From the NCBI GenBank assembly GCA_017937025.1, contig JAGBEJ010000012.1, forward strand, positions 1 through 64,000: DNA of 64,000 bases, read 5' to 3'. Made by a program: the position numbers and the translations under genes. Under the pieces are notes generated by a model. It saw nothing but the letters and a program-made list of their open reading frames with translations, was not told the origin of the DNA and did not search any database. Origin of the DNA: Paludibacteraceae bacterium (GTDB taxonomy: Bacteria; Bacteroidota; Bacteroidia; Bacteroidales; Paludibacteraceae). Of this stretch, positions 8,326 to 16,958 are shown one piece after another; position 1 is the first letter of the stretch; each line of letters opens with the position of its first letter.

Positions 8326-8349
8326 AACTGAATTTCTTTATTATTGAAA

Positions 8350-8377
8350 AAAGGGCGACACAAGAATGTCACCCTTT
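8350..8377 (-). terminator. rpmA terminator
   Basis: Arms AAAGGGCGACA (8350-8360) and TGTCACCCTTT (8367-8377) with one wobble pair; on the minus strand it is followed by TTTTTT. Confidence 0.8.
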
Positions 8378-8400
8378 CTTATTAAGTTTTCTTGATAGTT

Positions 8401-8667
8401 TTAGTTCTGCTCTTCAAGTGGAAGTACAGAGACGAATGACTTGTCGCCAGTAGTCTTCTTGAATGAGACAACACCGTCAATAAGTGCGAACAAAGTGTGA
8501 TCCTTGCCCATACCTACGTTCTGACCTGGGTTGTGCTGTGTGCCGCGCTGACGAACGATGATGTTGCCAGCTACAACCTTCTGTCCACCGAAAATCTTAA
8601 CTCCGAGTCTTTTTGAAGCAGACTCACGTCCGTTCTTAGAACTACCTACACCTTTTTTATGTGCCAT
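8401..8667 (-). CDS. rpmA: 50S ribosomal protein L27
   Basis: An 88-residue L27. The start [20 protein letters not shown] is the conserved N-terminus that reaches the peptidyl transferase centre. No extra N-terminal extension is present, unlike Firmicutes L27, which is processed by a protease. The central [19 protein letters not shown] (pieces) and the C-terminal strand [15 protein letters not shown] are also typical. It follows rplU with a 27-bp gap and is cotranscribed with it. Confidence 0.97.
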   Translation of the reverse strand: MAHKKGVGSSKNGRESASKRLGVKIFGGQKVVAGNIIVRQRGTQHNPGQNVGMGKDHTLFALIDGVVSFKKTTGDKSFVSVLPLEEQN

Positions 8668-8694
8668 GATAAATAATTTTTAGTGGTTAAACGA

Positions 8695-9009
8695 TTAAGC
8701 GAGAATGTCGCTGATTGTTAAAGATGTGAAGTCCTGACGGTGACCGTTCAACTTGCGATAGCCCTTGCGGCGTTTTTTGTGGAACACAAGAACTTTCTTG
8801 CCACGGAAGTCACCATTAACCTCTGCCTTGACCTTGGCACCGTCAACTGTAGGAGCACCTACTGTTACTGAACCCTCGTTGTCAACGAGAAGCACCTTGT
8901 CAAACTCAAGCTTATCACCTTCTTTTGCGTCCTTGATAGAGTGGACGAACAGTTTTTGTCCTTTCTCGACACGGAACTGCTGACCCTGAATTTCAACGAT
9001 AGCGTACAT
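8695..9009 (-). CDS. rplU: 50S ribosomal protein L21
   Basis: A 104-residue L21, beginning [20 protein letters not shown] and ending with the RNA-binding stretch [20 protein letters not shown] followed by LTISDI. It binds 23S rRNA and works with L20. It is the first gene of the rplU-rpmA operon. Confidence 0.97.
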   Translation of the reverse strand: MYAIVEIQGQQFRVEKGQKLFVHSIKDAKEGDKLEFDKVLLVDNEGSVTVGAPTVDGAKVKAEVNGDFRGKKVLVFHKKRRKGYRKLNGHRQDFTSLTISDILA

Positions 9010-9101
9010 TATTACGTATGTTTTAAATAATTATCGGGGAGGCGGGGTGATGAGCCTCATTGTCATCATTGCCACTTATGACCTCTTTGCGAAACAGGGG
9101 A

Positions 9102-9109
9102 CAAAGATA
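9102..9109 (-). promoter_or_regulatory. -7 box of the rplU-rpmA operon
   Basis: Minus-strand TATCTTTG, with TTTG at 9130-9127 as a possible -33 element 17 bases away. It predicts a leader of about 85 bases before rplU. Confidence 0.55.
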
Positions 9110-9214
9110 TGAATTTGCATTGAAAACAAAAAACAATCATCTAAAAACATCGTCTTAAAATTAACGCGTTACATAATAAAAGTCAAAAAGATACACACCG
9201 AGCTTATTTTGACC

Positions 9215-9222
9215 TATATTTG
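9215..9222 (+). promoter_or_regulatory. -7 element TATATTTG that decides the next start codon
   Basis: The box covers an in-frame upstream TTG at 9220, so translation of the next gene must start downstream, at the ATG at 9247. The leader is then about 20 bases. Confidence 0.6.
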
Positions 9223-9246
9223 AGAGAAACATCTAATACACACATA

Positions 9247-10074
9247 ATGACACACACAGGAAACGAAAAGTTATTGGAAAGAGAGCTGACTGCTTTTTTA
9301 TGCTCGCGCAGATGCCCGGACGAGGCTGTGGCGGCGGTGGAAAACTGGCTGAATACGCTGGATCCAGAGAAAGACTGCATTGTATGCGGAGGACACTCAG
9401 GCATAGAGAAAAGAGTGGTCGTGCAACTCATGGAGAGAGGAATACCACTGGTATGGATGGTGGCTGAAGCCGGCAACATGAAGTGGCAGAACCTGACCGA
9501 CACCGCATTGCAGGCCGGGAAACTGCTCATCGTTTCCACTAACGAGGAGGCGCAGACCACAAGCGCTCTTGCTTCTGAGAGAAACTCCAGAATGATAAGC
9601 ATGGCGAAGAGCATCGTCATAGCCTACATGGACAAGGGCGGCATGATTGAGAAACTCGTGGAGGGACTCGACAACGTGCGACTGCTGACCGAGCAGACAA
9701 ACATGAAGAACGAGTGCTTCTGCATACGACGCGACGGAGGCAACATCTACTTCGACATCGAGCGAGGCATGAGCGGCAAATACATTAAAATATCGCAGAC
9801 GAGAAAATCGCGCGACGGAGGCTCACGCAAGGAGTGCGTATTCGTGAACGCAAGCGAGCTGAACATGCTGAAGAAGGCTGTGGACTGGGCTCTGGCTCAG
9901 ACGCAGACCGACGGCGGCACGAAGGAGAAACCGCAACCACAGCGCACAGCAGAGCGCCGTCAGGAAAACGACGCACCGATGGACGAAATCACAGCGCCAT
10001 CCGACGACGCTGCCGCACAGAAGGAGAGCAGCGAAGGACTGATGGGCAAAATCATGTCGGTGTTCAAGAAATAG
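9247..10074 (+). CDS. DprA-like Rossmann domain fused to a PUR-alpha-like (DUF3276-type) nucleic-acid-binding domain
   Basis: A 275-residue protein with two recognisable parts. Residues about 40-150 resemble the Rossmann fold of DprA/Smf proteins: CIVCGGHSGIEKRVV, then STNEEAQTTSALASERNSRM and SIVIAYMDKGG, the order of DprA strands and the asparagine/arginine-rich region. Residues about 160-215 (CIRRDGGNIYFDIERGMSG, then GSRKECVFVNASEL) resemble the PUR-alpha-type domain found in small Bacteroidota proteins. DprA loads RecA on single-stranded DNA and PUR domains bind single-stranded nucleic acid, so a role in DNA handling is likely. The C-terminal 60 residues are low-complexity. It is monocistronic. 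The exact function is unknown. Confidence 0.7.
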   Translation: MTHTGNEKLLERELTAFLCSRRCPDEAVAAVENWLNTLDPEKDCIVCGGHSGIEKRVVVQLMERGIPLVWMVAEAGNMKWQNLTDTALQAGKLLIVSTNEEAQTTSALASERNSRMISMAKSIVIAYMDKGGMIEKLVEGLDNVRLLTEQTNMKNECFCIRRDGGNIYFDIERGMSGKYIKISQTRKSRDGGSRKECVFVNASELNMLKKAVDWALAQTQTDGGTKEKPQPQRTAERRQENDAPMDEITAPSDDAAAQKESSEGLMGKIMSVFKK

Positions 10075-10100
10075 AAAGCACACGACACATAATATATATA

Positions 10101-10136
10101 AGCAGGGGCGAAGAAAATTCAGCCTCTGCTTTTTTT
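10101..10136 (+). terminator. terminator after the DprA-like/PUR gene
   Basis: Arms AGCAGGGGC and GCCTCTGCT with one wobble pair, followed by seven T. It also lies just past the end of the convergent hsdR gene. Confidence 0.75.
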
Positions 10137-10143
10137 ATGCAAA

Positions 10144-13100
10144 CTATTTGGGAGCATTTACTATTTCTTCAGCCATCATTTCTGCCTGTTTCAAAACTGT
10201 CTCGGTGGCCAACAGCTGCATATCAGGCGGATAGCCGAATTTGCGTAACAGACGTTTTACAGCCACTTTCATTTTGGCGCGGACATTCTCTTTTATTGTC
10301 CAGTCAATAGTGGTGTTCTTACGGATGGTTTCGGTCAGAACAACCGCCAATTCCCGCAGTTTGTCCTTACCCATCAACTCTCTGGCGCTCTCATTGTCAG
10401 CCACAGCAGAATAAAAGGCGTACTCGTAAGTTGTCAAGCCCATATTTTCCGCATCCTTGTCTTTCTCCAGTATGGTTTTGCTGAGTTGGATAAGCTCGTC
10501 GATAACTTCGGCGGCGGTCAGAACCTTGTTATGATAACGTGTAATGGAACTGTCGAGCATCTCTATCAAAGTCCGTCCCTCAACCACATTGAATTTTGAA
10601 CGGGCTTTTATCTCACCCTCCAATAATTTCCTCAGCACTTCCAATGCTATATTCTTGTGCTCCATCCCCTTAAGTTCCATAAGGAATTCTTCCGAAAGAA
10701 TGGAAATGTCTGGTTTCTTGATACCTGCCGCATCGAAAAGGTCGATGACTTTTTCCGAAACAAGCGCCTTGTCAATCACCTGACGGATGGTCGTTTCAAC
10801 TTCCTCGTCCGACATTCCACTGCCTGTTTGGTCGAATTTACACAGACGGGCTTTCACGGCTTGGAAGAACGCCACCTCGTCTTTCACATCCATTGCAGCC
10901 TCATTAGGGACAGCTATGGCGAAAGCCTTACCTAAGGCGGTTACTTCGTTTACGAAACGCTTCTTGCCATCGTCCAAGCCCAGAATGAAATCCTCGGCCT
11001 TCAGAATCCAAGAAAGTTTGCTCGATGTGTCGGCGGTGAAATATTGCTTGTAGTCGAAGCCGAAGAACATCTGTTCCACCACCTCCAACTTTTCCTGCAT
11101 AAGCGCAACCGCCTGTTCCTGCTGTTGAGTCGGATCACCCTTGCCGCCAGAGTCGGAATAGAACGACAACGCCTTCTTCAAGTCAGAAGCAATACCGAGA
11201 TAATCCACAACCAAACCGCCCGGCTTGTCCTTATAGACACGGTTCACACGAGCGATGGCCTGCATCAGGTTGTGCCCCTGCATAGGCTTGTCGATGTAAA
11301 GAGTGTGCAGACAAGGCACATCAAAGCCTGTCAGCCACATATCGCGCACGATGACAAGTTTCAGCTCATCGTCGGGGTCTTTCATCCTATCTGCCAAGGC
11401 ACGGCGCTGTTCCTTCGTAGTGTGATGTCTTGAGATATTGGCCCCATCGGATGCAGAGGATGTCATCACCACCTTAATAGCACCTTTTGTCAAATCATCG
11501 GAATGCCACTCGGGGCGCAGCCTGACAATTTCGTCGTACAACTCGGCTGCGATACGGCGGCTCATCGCCACCACCATCGCCTTGCCCTCAAACACCTTCT
11601 GGCGTTCCTCGAAGTGCGTGACAATGTCTTTTGCTATGTTTTTCAAACGGTTCGGACTGCCAATCAGCGCCTCCAGCTGTGTCCATTTCGCCTTGGCTTT
11701 CTGGACATCGTTCATATCCTCGGTCTGCAGCTCCTTGTCTAATTCTTCCACCAGTTGTCGGCCTTCATCGCTGAGTTCCACCTTGGCAAGACGGCTTTCG
11801 TAGTAGATTCGCACAGTGGCGCCGTCCTCGACCGCTTGTGCAATATCGTAAACGTCAATATAGTTGCCGAATACCGCTGGCGTATTCTTGTCGGTTGCCT
11901 CGATGGGTGTTCCTGTAAAGCCGAGATAGGTGGCATTAGGCAACGCATCGCGCAGATATTTGGCGAAACCGTATTTGATCTCCGAACCTACAACCTCGTC
12001 TGCCTCGTTCTTCACATCCACTGTCCGGCCTTTGAAGCCGTATTGCGTACGATGCGCCTCATCAGCCATCACGATGACGTTGCTGCGGTCGGTAAGCGTG
12101 TCGTAAACATTTCCCGACTCGGGCTGGAACTTCTGTATTGTGGTGAATATCACGCCACCCGACTGCACCGACAAGAGTTTCTTCAAATGCTCGCGGTTTT
12201 CAGCCTGAACCGGCGTCTGCCTAAGCAGTTGCTTCGCGCCTGTGAAGGTGTCGAAAAGCTGGTCGTCCAAATCGTTGCGGTCGGTAATGACCACGACAGT
12301 CGGGTTGTTGAGCCGCTGCACTATTTTGCCTGTGTAGAACACCATAGTCAGCGACTTGCCGCTGCCTTGAGTGTGCCACACCACGCCTGCCCGATGGTCG
12401 CCTGGCTGCTGCTCTTGAACGGTCTTAAAACCGAAATTGGCAGGAGACTCGGCTATGCCTTTATTCAAGCCCGAAGCCCTCAATGTGGAATCAATAGCCT
12501 TGTTGACGGCATAGTACTGGTGATAGGCGGCGATTTTCTTCACTGTTTTGATGGTGGTAAGGCCCTTCTTCAAGTCTTCCTGCTTCTGCTTCTCAAAAAC
12601 TGTGAACGACTGCACCAAATCCAGCAAAGTGTCCTTGCGCATCATGCCGTTGACCAGCACTTCCAATTCGCTCACTAAATGCGATGCGATGTTCTCGCCG
12701 TCCTCGCTCTTCCAAGCTGCATAGCGGCTGAAGCCTGCCGAAAGCGAGCCTGCACGCGCCTCCAATCCGTCGGAAATGACCACCAAAGCGTTATAGGTGA
12801 ACAGTGATGGAATCTGCTGTTTATAGGTTTCTATCTGACGGAAAGCACTTTGGATGGTTGCGTTCTCGTCGGCGGCGTTTTTCAATTCGAAGATAACCAA
12901 CGGCAGACCGTTCACAAACAACAGAACATCGGGGCGGCGGTTGTGGCCGTTCTCAATGATGGTAAACTGGTTGACCACCGTGAACTCGTTGTTCCACGGG
13001 TCATTGAAGTCTATGAGCCAGACCCTTGCGCCACGTTCCACGCCGTCCTTATGCACCGACACCGGAACGCCTTCGGTCAGCAGGCGGTGGAACTCCTCGT

Positions 13101-13356
13101 TGTTGGCAAGCACATCGGGCGAACTGATGCGCAGCACGGTTTTCACCGCCTCGTCCTGCACAGAATAAGGCAGCGACGGATTGAGTTTCCTCACCGCAGC
13201 TTCCAGTTTGTCGCGCAGCACCACCTCATCGAAGCTGGCGCGCATGGGCGTTTCGCCGTCGGGTGCGATGTCGGGGCCATAGAGGTATTGATAGCCTTTG
13301 GCTTTAAGCTGGTCGATGAGCATCTGCTCTATGTCGGATTCCAAAAGTTTGGTCAT
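10144..13356 (-). CDS. hsdR: type I restriction enzyme, R subunit
   Basis: A 1070-residue HsdR. The N-terminal nuclease has the PD-(D/E)xK core: D143 in RRPDVLLF and E157-x-K159 in VIFELKN. The superfamily 2 translocase follows, with Walker [11 protein letters not shown] near residue 331, Walker [12 protein letters not shown] near 432 and the GFTGTPIE motif near 480. The second RecA-like lobe and a helical C-terminal domain complete it. It translocates and cuts DNA lacking host methylation, together with HsdM and HsdS encoded upstream. It is the last gene of the island, 198 bp after the preceding gene, with a palindrome in the gap, so it may have its own promoter. Confidence 0.96.
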   Translation of the reverse strand: MTKLLESDIEQMLIDQLKAKGYQYLYGPDIAPDGETPMRASFDEVVLRDKLEAAVRKLNPSLPYSVQDEAVKTVLRISSPDVLANNEEFHRLLTEGVPVSVHKDGVERGARVWLIDFNDPWNNEFTVVNQFTIIENGHNRRPDVLLFVNGLPLVIFELKNAADENATIQSAFRQIETYKQQIPSLFTYNALVVISDGLEARAGSLSAGFSRYAAWKSEDGENIASHLVSELEVLVNGMMRKDTLLDLVQSFTVFEKQKQEDLKKGLTTIKTVKKIAAYHQYYAVNKAIDSTLRASGLNKGIAESPANFGFKTVQEQQPGDHRAGVVWHTQGSGKSLTMVFYTGKIVQRLNNPTVVVITDRNDLDDQLFDTFTGAKQLLRQTPVQAENREHLKKLLSVQSGGVIFTTIQKFQPESGNVYDTLTDRSNVIVMADEAHRTQYGFKGRTVDVKNEADEVVGSEIKYGFAKYLRDALPNATYLGFTGTPIEATDKNTPAVFGNYIDVYDIAQAVEDGATVRIYYESRLAKVELSDEGRQLVEELDKELQTEDMNDVQKAKAKWTQLEALIGSPNRLKNIAKDIVTHFEERQKVFEGKAMVVAMSRRIAAELYDEIVRLRPEWHSDDLTKGAIKVVMTSSASDGANISRHHTTKEQRRALADRMKDPDDELKLVIVRDMWLTGFDVPCLHTLYIDKPMQGHNLMQAIARVNRVYKDKPGGLVVDYLGIASDLKKALSFYSDSGGKGDPTQQQEQAVALMQEKLEVVEQMFFGFDYKQYFTADTSSKLSWILKAEDFILGLDDGKKRFVNEVTALGKAFAIAVPNEAAMDVKDEVAFFQAVKARLCKFDQTGSGMSDEEVETTIRQVIDKALVSEKVIDLFDAAGIKKPDISILSEEFLMELKGMEHKNIALEVLRKLLEGEIKARSKFNVVEGRTLIEMLDSSITRYHNKVLTAAEVIDELIQLSKTILEKDKDAENMGLTTYEYAFYSAVADNESARELMGKDKLRELAVVLTETIRKNTTIDWTIKENVRAKMKVAVKRLLRKFGYPPDMQLLATETVLKQAEMMAEEIVNAPK

Positions 13357-13398
13357 AACTTTATCTTGTTATTTCTCTGACTTTATTATCGTTAGCGA

Positions 13399-13422
13399 AT
13401 TGTGCACACGCGTGTGCACAAT
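13399..13422. repeat. 24-bp perfect palindrome upstream of hsdR
   Basis: Half-site ATTGTGCACACG followed by its exact complement, centred on ACGCGT, 43 bp before the hsdR start. It may be an operator for hsdR. Around it, CTCCAAATCAATG (13423) and CATTGTTTGGAG (about 13502) form a weaker, wider inverted repeat. Confidence 0.6.
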
Positions 13423-13554
13423 CTCCAAATCAATGTTTTTATTCCTTATATCTATTTCTTTCGCCATATTCTTTATAACGTTTTTGGGGGCAATTCATTG
13501 TTTGGAGATTAGTGAGTATTTTATTTATGGTGGATTGGGGGAGATTGGGCATAA

Positions 13555-14124
13555 TTATTTTATTTCTAACTCTTTCCGCATAAGACACATAATTTCATCA
13601 TTTAAAACTTTAAAATCCTCCCATCGTTTATCATACCCAATGGTTTCAAAGACTCGAAAACTATTGGAGTCCTTTACATTGATTTTTGACATACAATTCT
13701 GCATTTCGTTGTTGAAATCTGCAGTAAGATCTTTCAAGCGATTTAATTTAGCTGTTAATTCTTCTGATGCAATTAAAAGTAAAGGGCTAATTTCTTGGTT
13801 GACAATCATTAATGGTTCCACTGACACTTTTACATATTCATTTAGTCTTTGATTCAATTTCATCAATGCATCATTCATCTCCTCAACTGATCCTTTCATA
13901 ATTGAGGATAAGAATTCATTAGTTACACCATAGATTGCGTTTGGGTTTTTCCTGAAATTTTCATTTATTTCTTCCAACTTTCTCATGAAGCCAGAATACG
14001 CATCAAATCGTCTATTTGCCAACAAATCTTTCTTTTGCCATTCTCTATTCTTTTTCATTTGATAAAAGGCAAATCCCCATCCACCTATAGCTGTTAAAAT
14101 ACTAACTATTAACCCGATATTCAT
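13555..14124 (-). CDS. membrane-anchored coiled-coil protein inside the restriction island, unknown
   Basis: A 189-residue protein with one N-terminal membrane segment (residues 3-21, IGLIVSILTAIGGWGFAFY) followed by a long, charged, helical region with coiled-coil character. It overlaps the end of hsdS by 4 bp, so translation is probably coupled. I recognise no family. Its place between hsdS and hsdR suggests an accessory defence or control role. It is clearly more AT-rich than the flanking housekeeping genes. Confidence 0.7.
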   Translation of the reverse strand: MNIGLIVSILTAIGGWGFAFYQMKKNREWQKKDLLANRRFDAYSGFMRKLEEINENFRKNPNAIYGVTNEFLSSIMKGSVEEMNDALMKLNQRLNEYVKVSVEPLMIVNQEISPLLLIASEELTAKLNRLKDLTADFNNEMQNCMSKINVKDSNSFRVFETIGYDKRWEDFKVLNDEIMCLMRKELEIK

Positions 14125-15266
14125 ATTTCTGTGATTTTAATTTCTCCACTCATCAGCCTCGGCAGCAACCCATCGCGGGTCTGTATGAGTGTTTGGATTT
14201 GCTTTTGATTACTATATATTTTGTCAAAGATATATTGTGTTTGTTCTTCGAATTTCTTCATAATTACTTCATCAGGAATTATTATCTGCATTTGCTTTAT
14301 CATTGCAGAGTTTATGGCAGTAACAATGGAAGATGTTGACCCAAGAGAATCATATTTAAATGATTTCAGAAACAAATACAGATACTCCTTTGTGATTGGT
14401 GTCTTATTTGTAAACTTAAAATGAGCGATTGCCTCATTGGACAACATATCTTCTGTTGTTATTCCTACACGCCCAACAGTCATTTTAAAACTCAACACGA
14501 CCGTATTTTTAGGTATTATTGGAATACTAAATGTTTCTACTGCTTCTTTTGTGAGATATTCAGAAGTATTAAACAAGAAAACATCTCCTGCCCCCATATC
14601 TTTAATAGACAACCATTTTACATCGCTCGGATTTGTAGAGAACCATTTTGTTTCTTTTCTTGGTGGGGTTCTACCTATTGAAATATCAACAATTTCTCTA
14701 AGTTCTTTTTCCTCCCACTCCTCCTTTGCCTCCACCACAAACCACTGCCTGAAGAGCGTCTCCGCCATCTGCTCCAAAGTGGCGTTCTCGCGGTGCAGAA
14801 GGTCTATCTTGTCGTCAAGGGAAGAGAGAATGGAAACTATTTTTTCTCTCTCATTGATTGAAGTTGGCAGAAACAATGGTATTCTATTCAACGAATCCTG
14901 ACTTAATTTTGGTTGAACCGCTCCAGTTATGTAGGGATTCAAATCAAGTTGAGCAAAGTAATAGCATATTAGACGACTATGAACATAATCTGCCTTAAGA
15001 ATATGTGCGTGATTATTAACCCAAAACTTTCCATTTGCTAAAAATGCAATTGGGGTTTGCCTGGTACGCAAATTTTCTCCATCTTCAGAAATCAAGATAT
15101 GTTCACCATCAAAAATATAATCATCAATGCTATCAATTATTCCCGAAGCTCCATAATAAGGATAAATTCCTTTTCTTGTACTTCGTTCCATTGAAGATAA
15201 TGGTTTTCTTTTATAATCAAGAATCTCTGCAATCTCTCCCAACTTATATTCTTTCCACTCGGTCAT
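14121..15266 (-). CDS. hsdS: type I restriction-modification, specificity subunit S
   Basis: A 381-residue HsdS with the usual two target-recognition domains, each followed by a conserved helical region. The first half begins MTEWKEYKLGEIAEIL and ends in the helix ERIVSIL-type region around SINEREKIVSILSSLDDKID (about 150). The second half begins near WEEKELREIVDISIG and ends with TLIQTRDGLLPRLMSGEIKI, the standard C-terminus. It sets the DNA sequence recognised by the complex. Its start region is duplicated 660 bp upstream, at 15905-15931, as a remnant. Confidence 0.92.
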   Translation of the reverse strand: MTEWKEYKLGEIAEILDYKRKPLSSMERSTRKGIYPYYGASGIIDSIDDYIFDGEHILISEDGENLRTRQTPIAFLANGKFWVNNHAHILKADYVHSRLICYYFAQLDLNPYITGAVQPKLSQDSLNRIPLFLPTSINEREKIVSILSSLDDKIDLLHRENATLEQMAETLFRQWFVVEAKEEWEEKELREIVDISIGRTPPRKETKWFSTNPSDVKWLSIKDMGAGDVFLFNTSEYLTKEAVETFSIPIIPKNTVVLSFKMTVGRVGITTEDMLSNEAIAHFKFTNKTPITKEYLYLFLKSFKYDSLGSTSSIVTAINSAMIKQMQIIIPDEVIMKKFEEQTQYIFDKIYSNQKQIQTLIQTRDGLLPRLMSGEIKITEI

Positions 15267-15271
15267 AGGCT
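15245..15271. repeat. 27-bp direct repeat, copy 1 (start of hsdS)
   Basis: A perfect 27-bp match to 15905-15931, in the same orientation. This copy includes the hsdS start codon and its first codons. Confidence 0.9.
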
Positions 15272-15272
15272 C

Positions 15273-15857
15273 TTATTTTAGGTTTTCCTCAAGCAGGCGT
15301 TGCAAATCCTCCTTGCTCGGCAAGTAGGTTTGATACTTGCTTGCGAAGATTTGGTTGTTGTCTTTTGGCAGGGTTGATTCAATGCGCATCAGTTTCAGGT
15401 AATGCGACCAACTAAGCGTGAAGTGCAATTCCTCAGACGGTGTCTGAGGAATTTGAGAATTCCGCAAAGGTGTTTCGGAATTCTCGCTTTCGGATTTATC
15501 AGACAGTATCTGTGTATTTTGTGGTTTCGTCAATGGTAATGAAGATTTTCTAGACAGTGTCTGGAAAATTGGTTGACCGACAGAATATGTAAGAAAAAAC
15601 TGTCTCATATTTGCAAGGTTCTGGGCAGAAAAACCCTTACCAAATTTCTTTGTCAGCTTTTCCGCCAACTCCTTAATGACGGCCTTCCCATATTCTGCCC
15701 TCTGCTCTCCCTGCTGCTCGTCCTCCACAATCATCCGGCCTATTTCATAATAAGTGTAAACCATTGCCGTATTGACAGCGGCCACGGTGCGTTTTCTTGC
15801 TTCTGCAATCAGCCGTTCTATGCGTTCGGCCAAATCGGTTTTCATTATCTCGCTCAT
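15273..15857 (-). CDS. YhcG/DUF1016 protein with an internal deletion of the nuclease domain
   Basis: A 194-residue protein. Residues 1-90 and the SWSHYLKLMRIE motif near 145 match the N-terminal DUF1016 domain of YhcG-type PD-(D/E)xK proteins. It then jumps directly to NNQIFASKYQTYLPSKEDL, which is the extreme C-terminus of the family. The nuclease domain in between (about 160 residues in full-length relatives) is missing without loss of frame. A linker (about 97-137) rich in S, T, P and N is encoded by a string of palindromes. Such genes often accompany type I systems. It may be a stable short form or a decayed copy. Confidence 0.75.
   Translation of the reverse strand: MSEIMKTDLAERIERLIAEARKRTVAAVNTAMVYTYYEIGRMIVEDEQQGEQRAEYGKAVIKELAEKLTKKFGKGFSAQNLANMRQFFLTYSVGQPIFQTLSRKSSLPLTKPQNTQILSDKSESENSETPLRNSQIPQTPSEELHFTLSWSHYLKLMRIESTLPKDNNQIFASKYQTYLPSKEDLQRLLEENLK
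15427..15569. repeat. cluster of palindromes inside the yhcG-like gene
   Basis: Three strong inverted repeats: 12-bp arms at 15427-15438/15442-15453 with a 3-base loop; 10-bp arms at 15455-15464/15476-15485; and arms of about 12 bp at 15545-15556/15558-15569 with one wobble. All fall in the linker-coding part of the gene. Confidence 0.75.
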
Positions 15858-15904
15858 ACTTTATTCAATTTTTATCTTCCCAAAATTACCTTCCACCCAA
15901 AAAA

Positions 15905-15931
15905 TATATTCTTTCCACTCGGTCATAGGCT
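15905..15931 (-). pseudogene. remnant of an hsdS start (27-bp repeat, copy 2)
   Basis: On the minus strand an ATG at 15926 begins MTEWKEY exactly as hsdS does. After seven codons it departs into unrelated sequence and stops. It is a leftover from a second hsdS start, showing that the island was rearranged by deletion or duplication. Confidence 0.7.
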
Positions 15932-15932
15932 T

Positions 15933-16958
15933 TTATTTATTCTTTCTACTTTTTATCTCAGACTCCAACCGCTTCAGTTCTTCAGTTTCTTCCTTATCTG
16001 CTTCGAGAGCCTCGTATGCCTTGCGTCGCTGGTCGAACTCCTTATAAACGGCATCAACTTTATCTTCCATCTGTTTGGTCGATATGCTCCCTGCTCCGAC
16101 AAGAACTTTTTTGCTTTGGAAATTCAACAGCGTGTCAACATTTTGCCGCCAAAACCCAAGTGTCAAATCGCGATGCTCCTTAACACGTAATTCTGCAGAA
16201 TCAAGGAAAAGGACGGTCAGACGATTTAGGGTGTCAATCTCATCGGAGGTGAGATAGTTCTTTGCAATGTAGATGTCCTGTTTGCGAACCACACTGCCTT
16301 TCCACGATGTGAGTGCCATATTTGGTTTTGAAGCATCGGCACGGCTGCAAATAATCTCCGCAGCTGTTTTATTGGTGACAGCATAAAGCAACTTGTTCTG
16401 TGTCTCCGCAAAAAACATCTGTGTTGATTTGTCGGTCTTATCATAATCGCTGCTAAGCATCATCAAATCGCGTATCTTCTGATAAAACCTTTTCTCACTT
16501 GCACGGATGTCGCGAATACGTTCAAGCAGTTCGTCAAAATAGTCAGGCCTTCCGTCGGGATTTTTGAGTCGCTCATCATCAATCACATAGCCCTTGATCA
16601 TGAATTCCTTGAGGTTCTTGTTGGCCCAAATGCGGAACTGCGTACCCCGTTTGCTGCGCACGCGGAAACCAATCGCCAAAATCATGTCAAGAGAATAGAA
16701 TGTTACATTGTATTTTTTACCATCCAAAGCAGTTGTAAAGAAATTCTTTACAACTGAATTTTTATCTAATTCACTCTCCTTCAATATATTAGATATATGC
16801 TGACCTACATTTTGCTTTGAGGTGTCAAAAAGTTCTGCCATCTGATTCTGGTTCATCCAAACCGAACCGTCCTTGGCGTAAAGCGCAACACTAACTTTAC
16901 CGTCTTCGGTATTATAAATTATGATACCATTCTTTTCCATAATTCCATCTCTATCCAT
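15933..16958 (-). CDS. RhuM family protein
   Basis: A 341-residue RhuM/virulence-type protein. The N-terminal half contains the DNA-binding-like region MNQNQMAELFDTSKQNVGQHISNIL (split: SVWMNQNQMAELF at 31-43 and TSKQNVGQHISNIL at 45-58) and RSKRGTQFRIWANKNLKEFM near 103-122. The C-terminal half has HRDLTLGFWRQNVDTLL and a coiled-coil tail. Members sit mostly in restriction islands and some carry Fic-like or toxin-like parts; biochemical function is unknown. The start overlaps the hsdM stop by 8 bp, so it is translationally coupled to hsdM. A second in-frame ATG at 16940 is possible. Confidence 0.82.
   Translation of the reverse strand: MDRDGIMEKNGIIIYNTEDGKVSVALYAKDGSVWMNQNQMAELFDTSKQNVGQHISNILKESELDKNSVVKNFFTTALDGKKYNVTFYSLDMILAIGFRVRSKRGTQFRIWANKNLKEFMIKGYVIDDERLKNPDGRPDYFDELLERIRDIRASEKRFYQKIRDLMMLSSDYDKTDKSTQMFFAETQNKLLYAVTNKTAAEIICSRADASKPNMALTSWKGSVVRKQDIYIAKNYLTSDEIDTLNRLTVLFLDSAELRVKEHRDLTLGFWRQNVDTLLNFQSKKVLVGAGSISTKQMEDKVDAVYKEFDQRRKAYEALEADKEETEELKRLESEIKSRKNK

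Noticed and set aside
13298-13852. 184-codon plus-strand frame opposite the hsdR start and membrane protein gene
   Set aside because: Antisense to two better supported genes; low-complexity translation with no recognisable domain.
15427-15569. CRISPR-like array
   Set aside because: The hairpins differ in sequence and spacing, and they lie within an open reading frame; there are no regular repeats and spacers.
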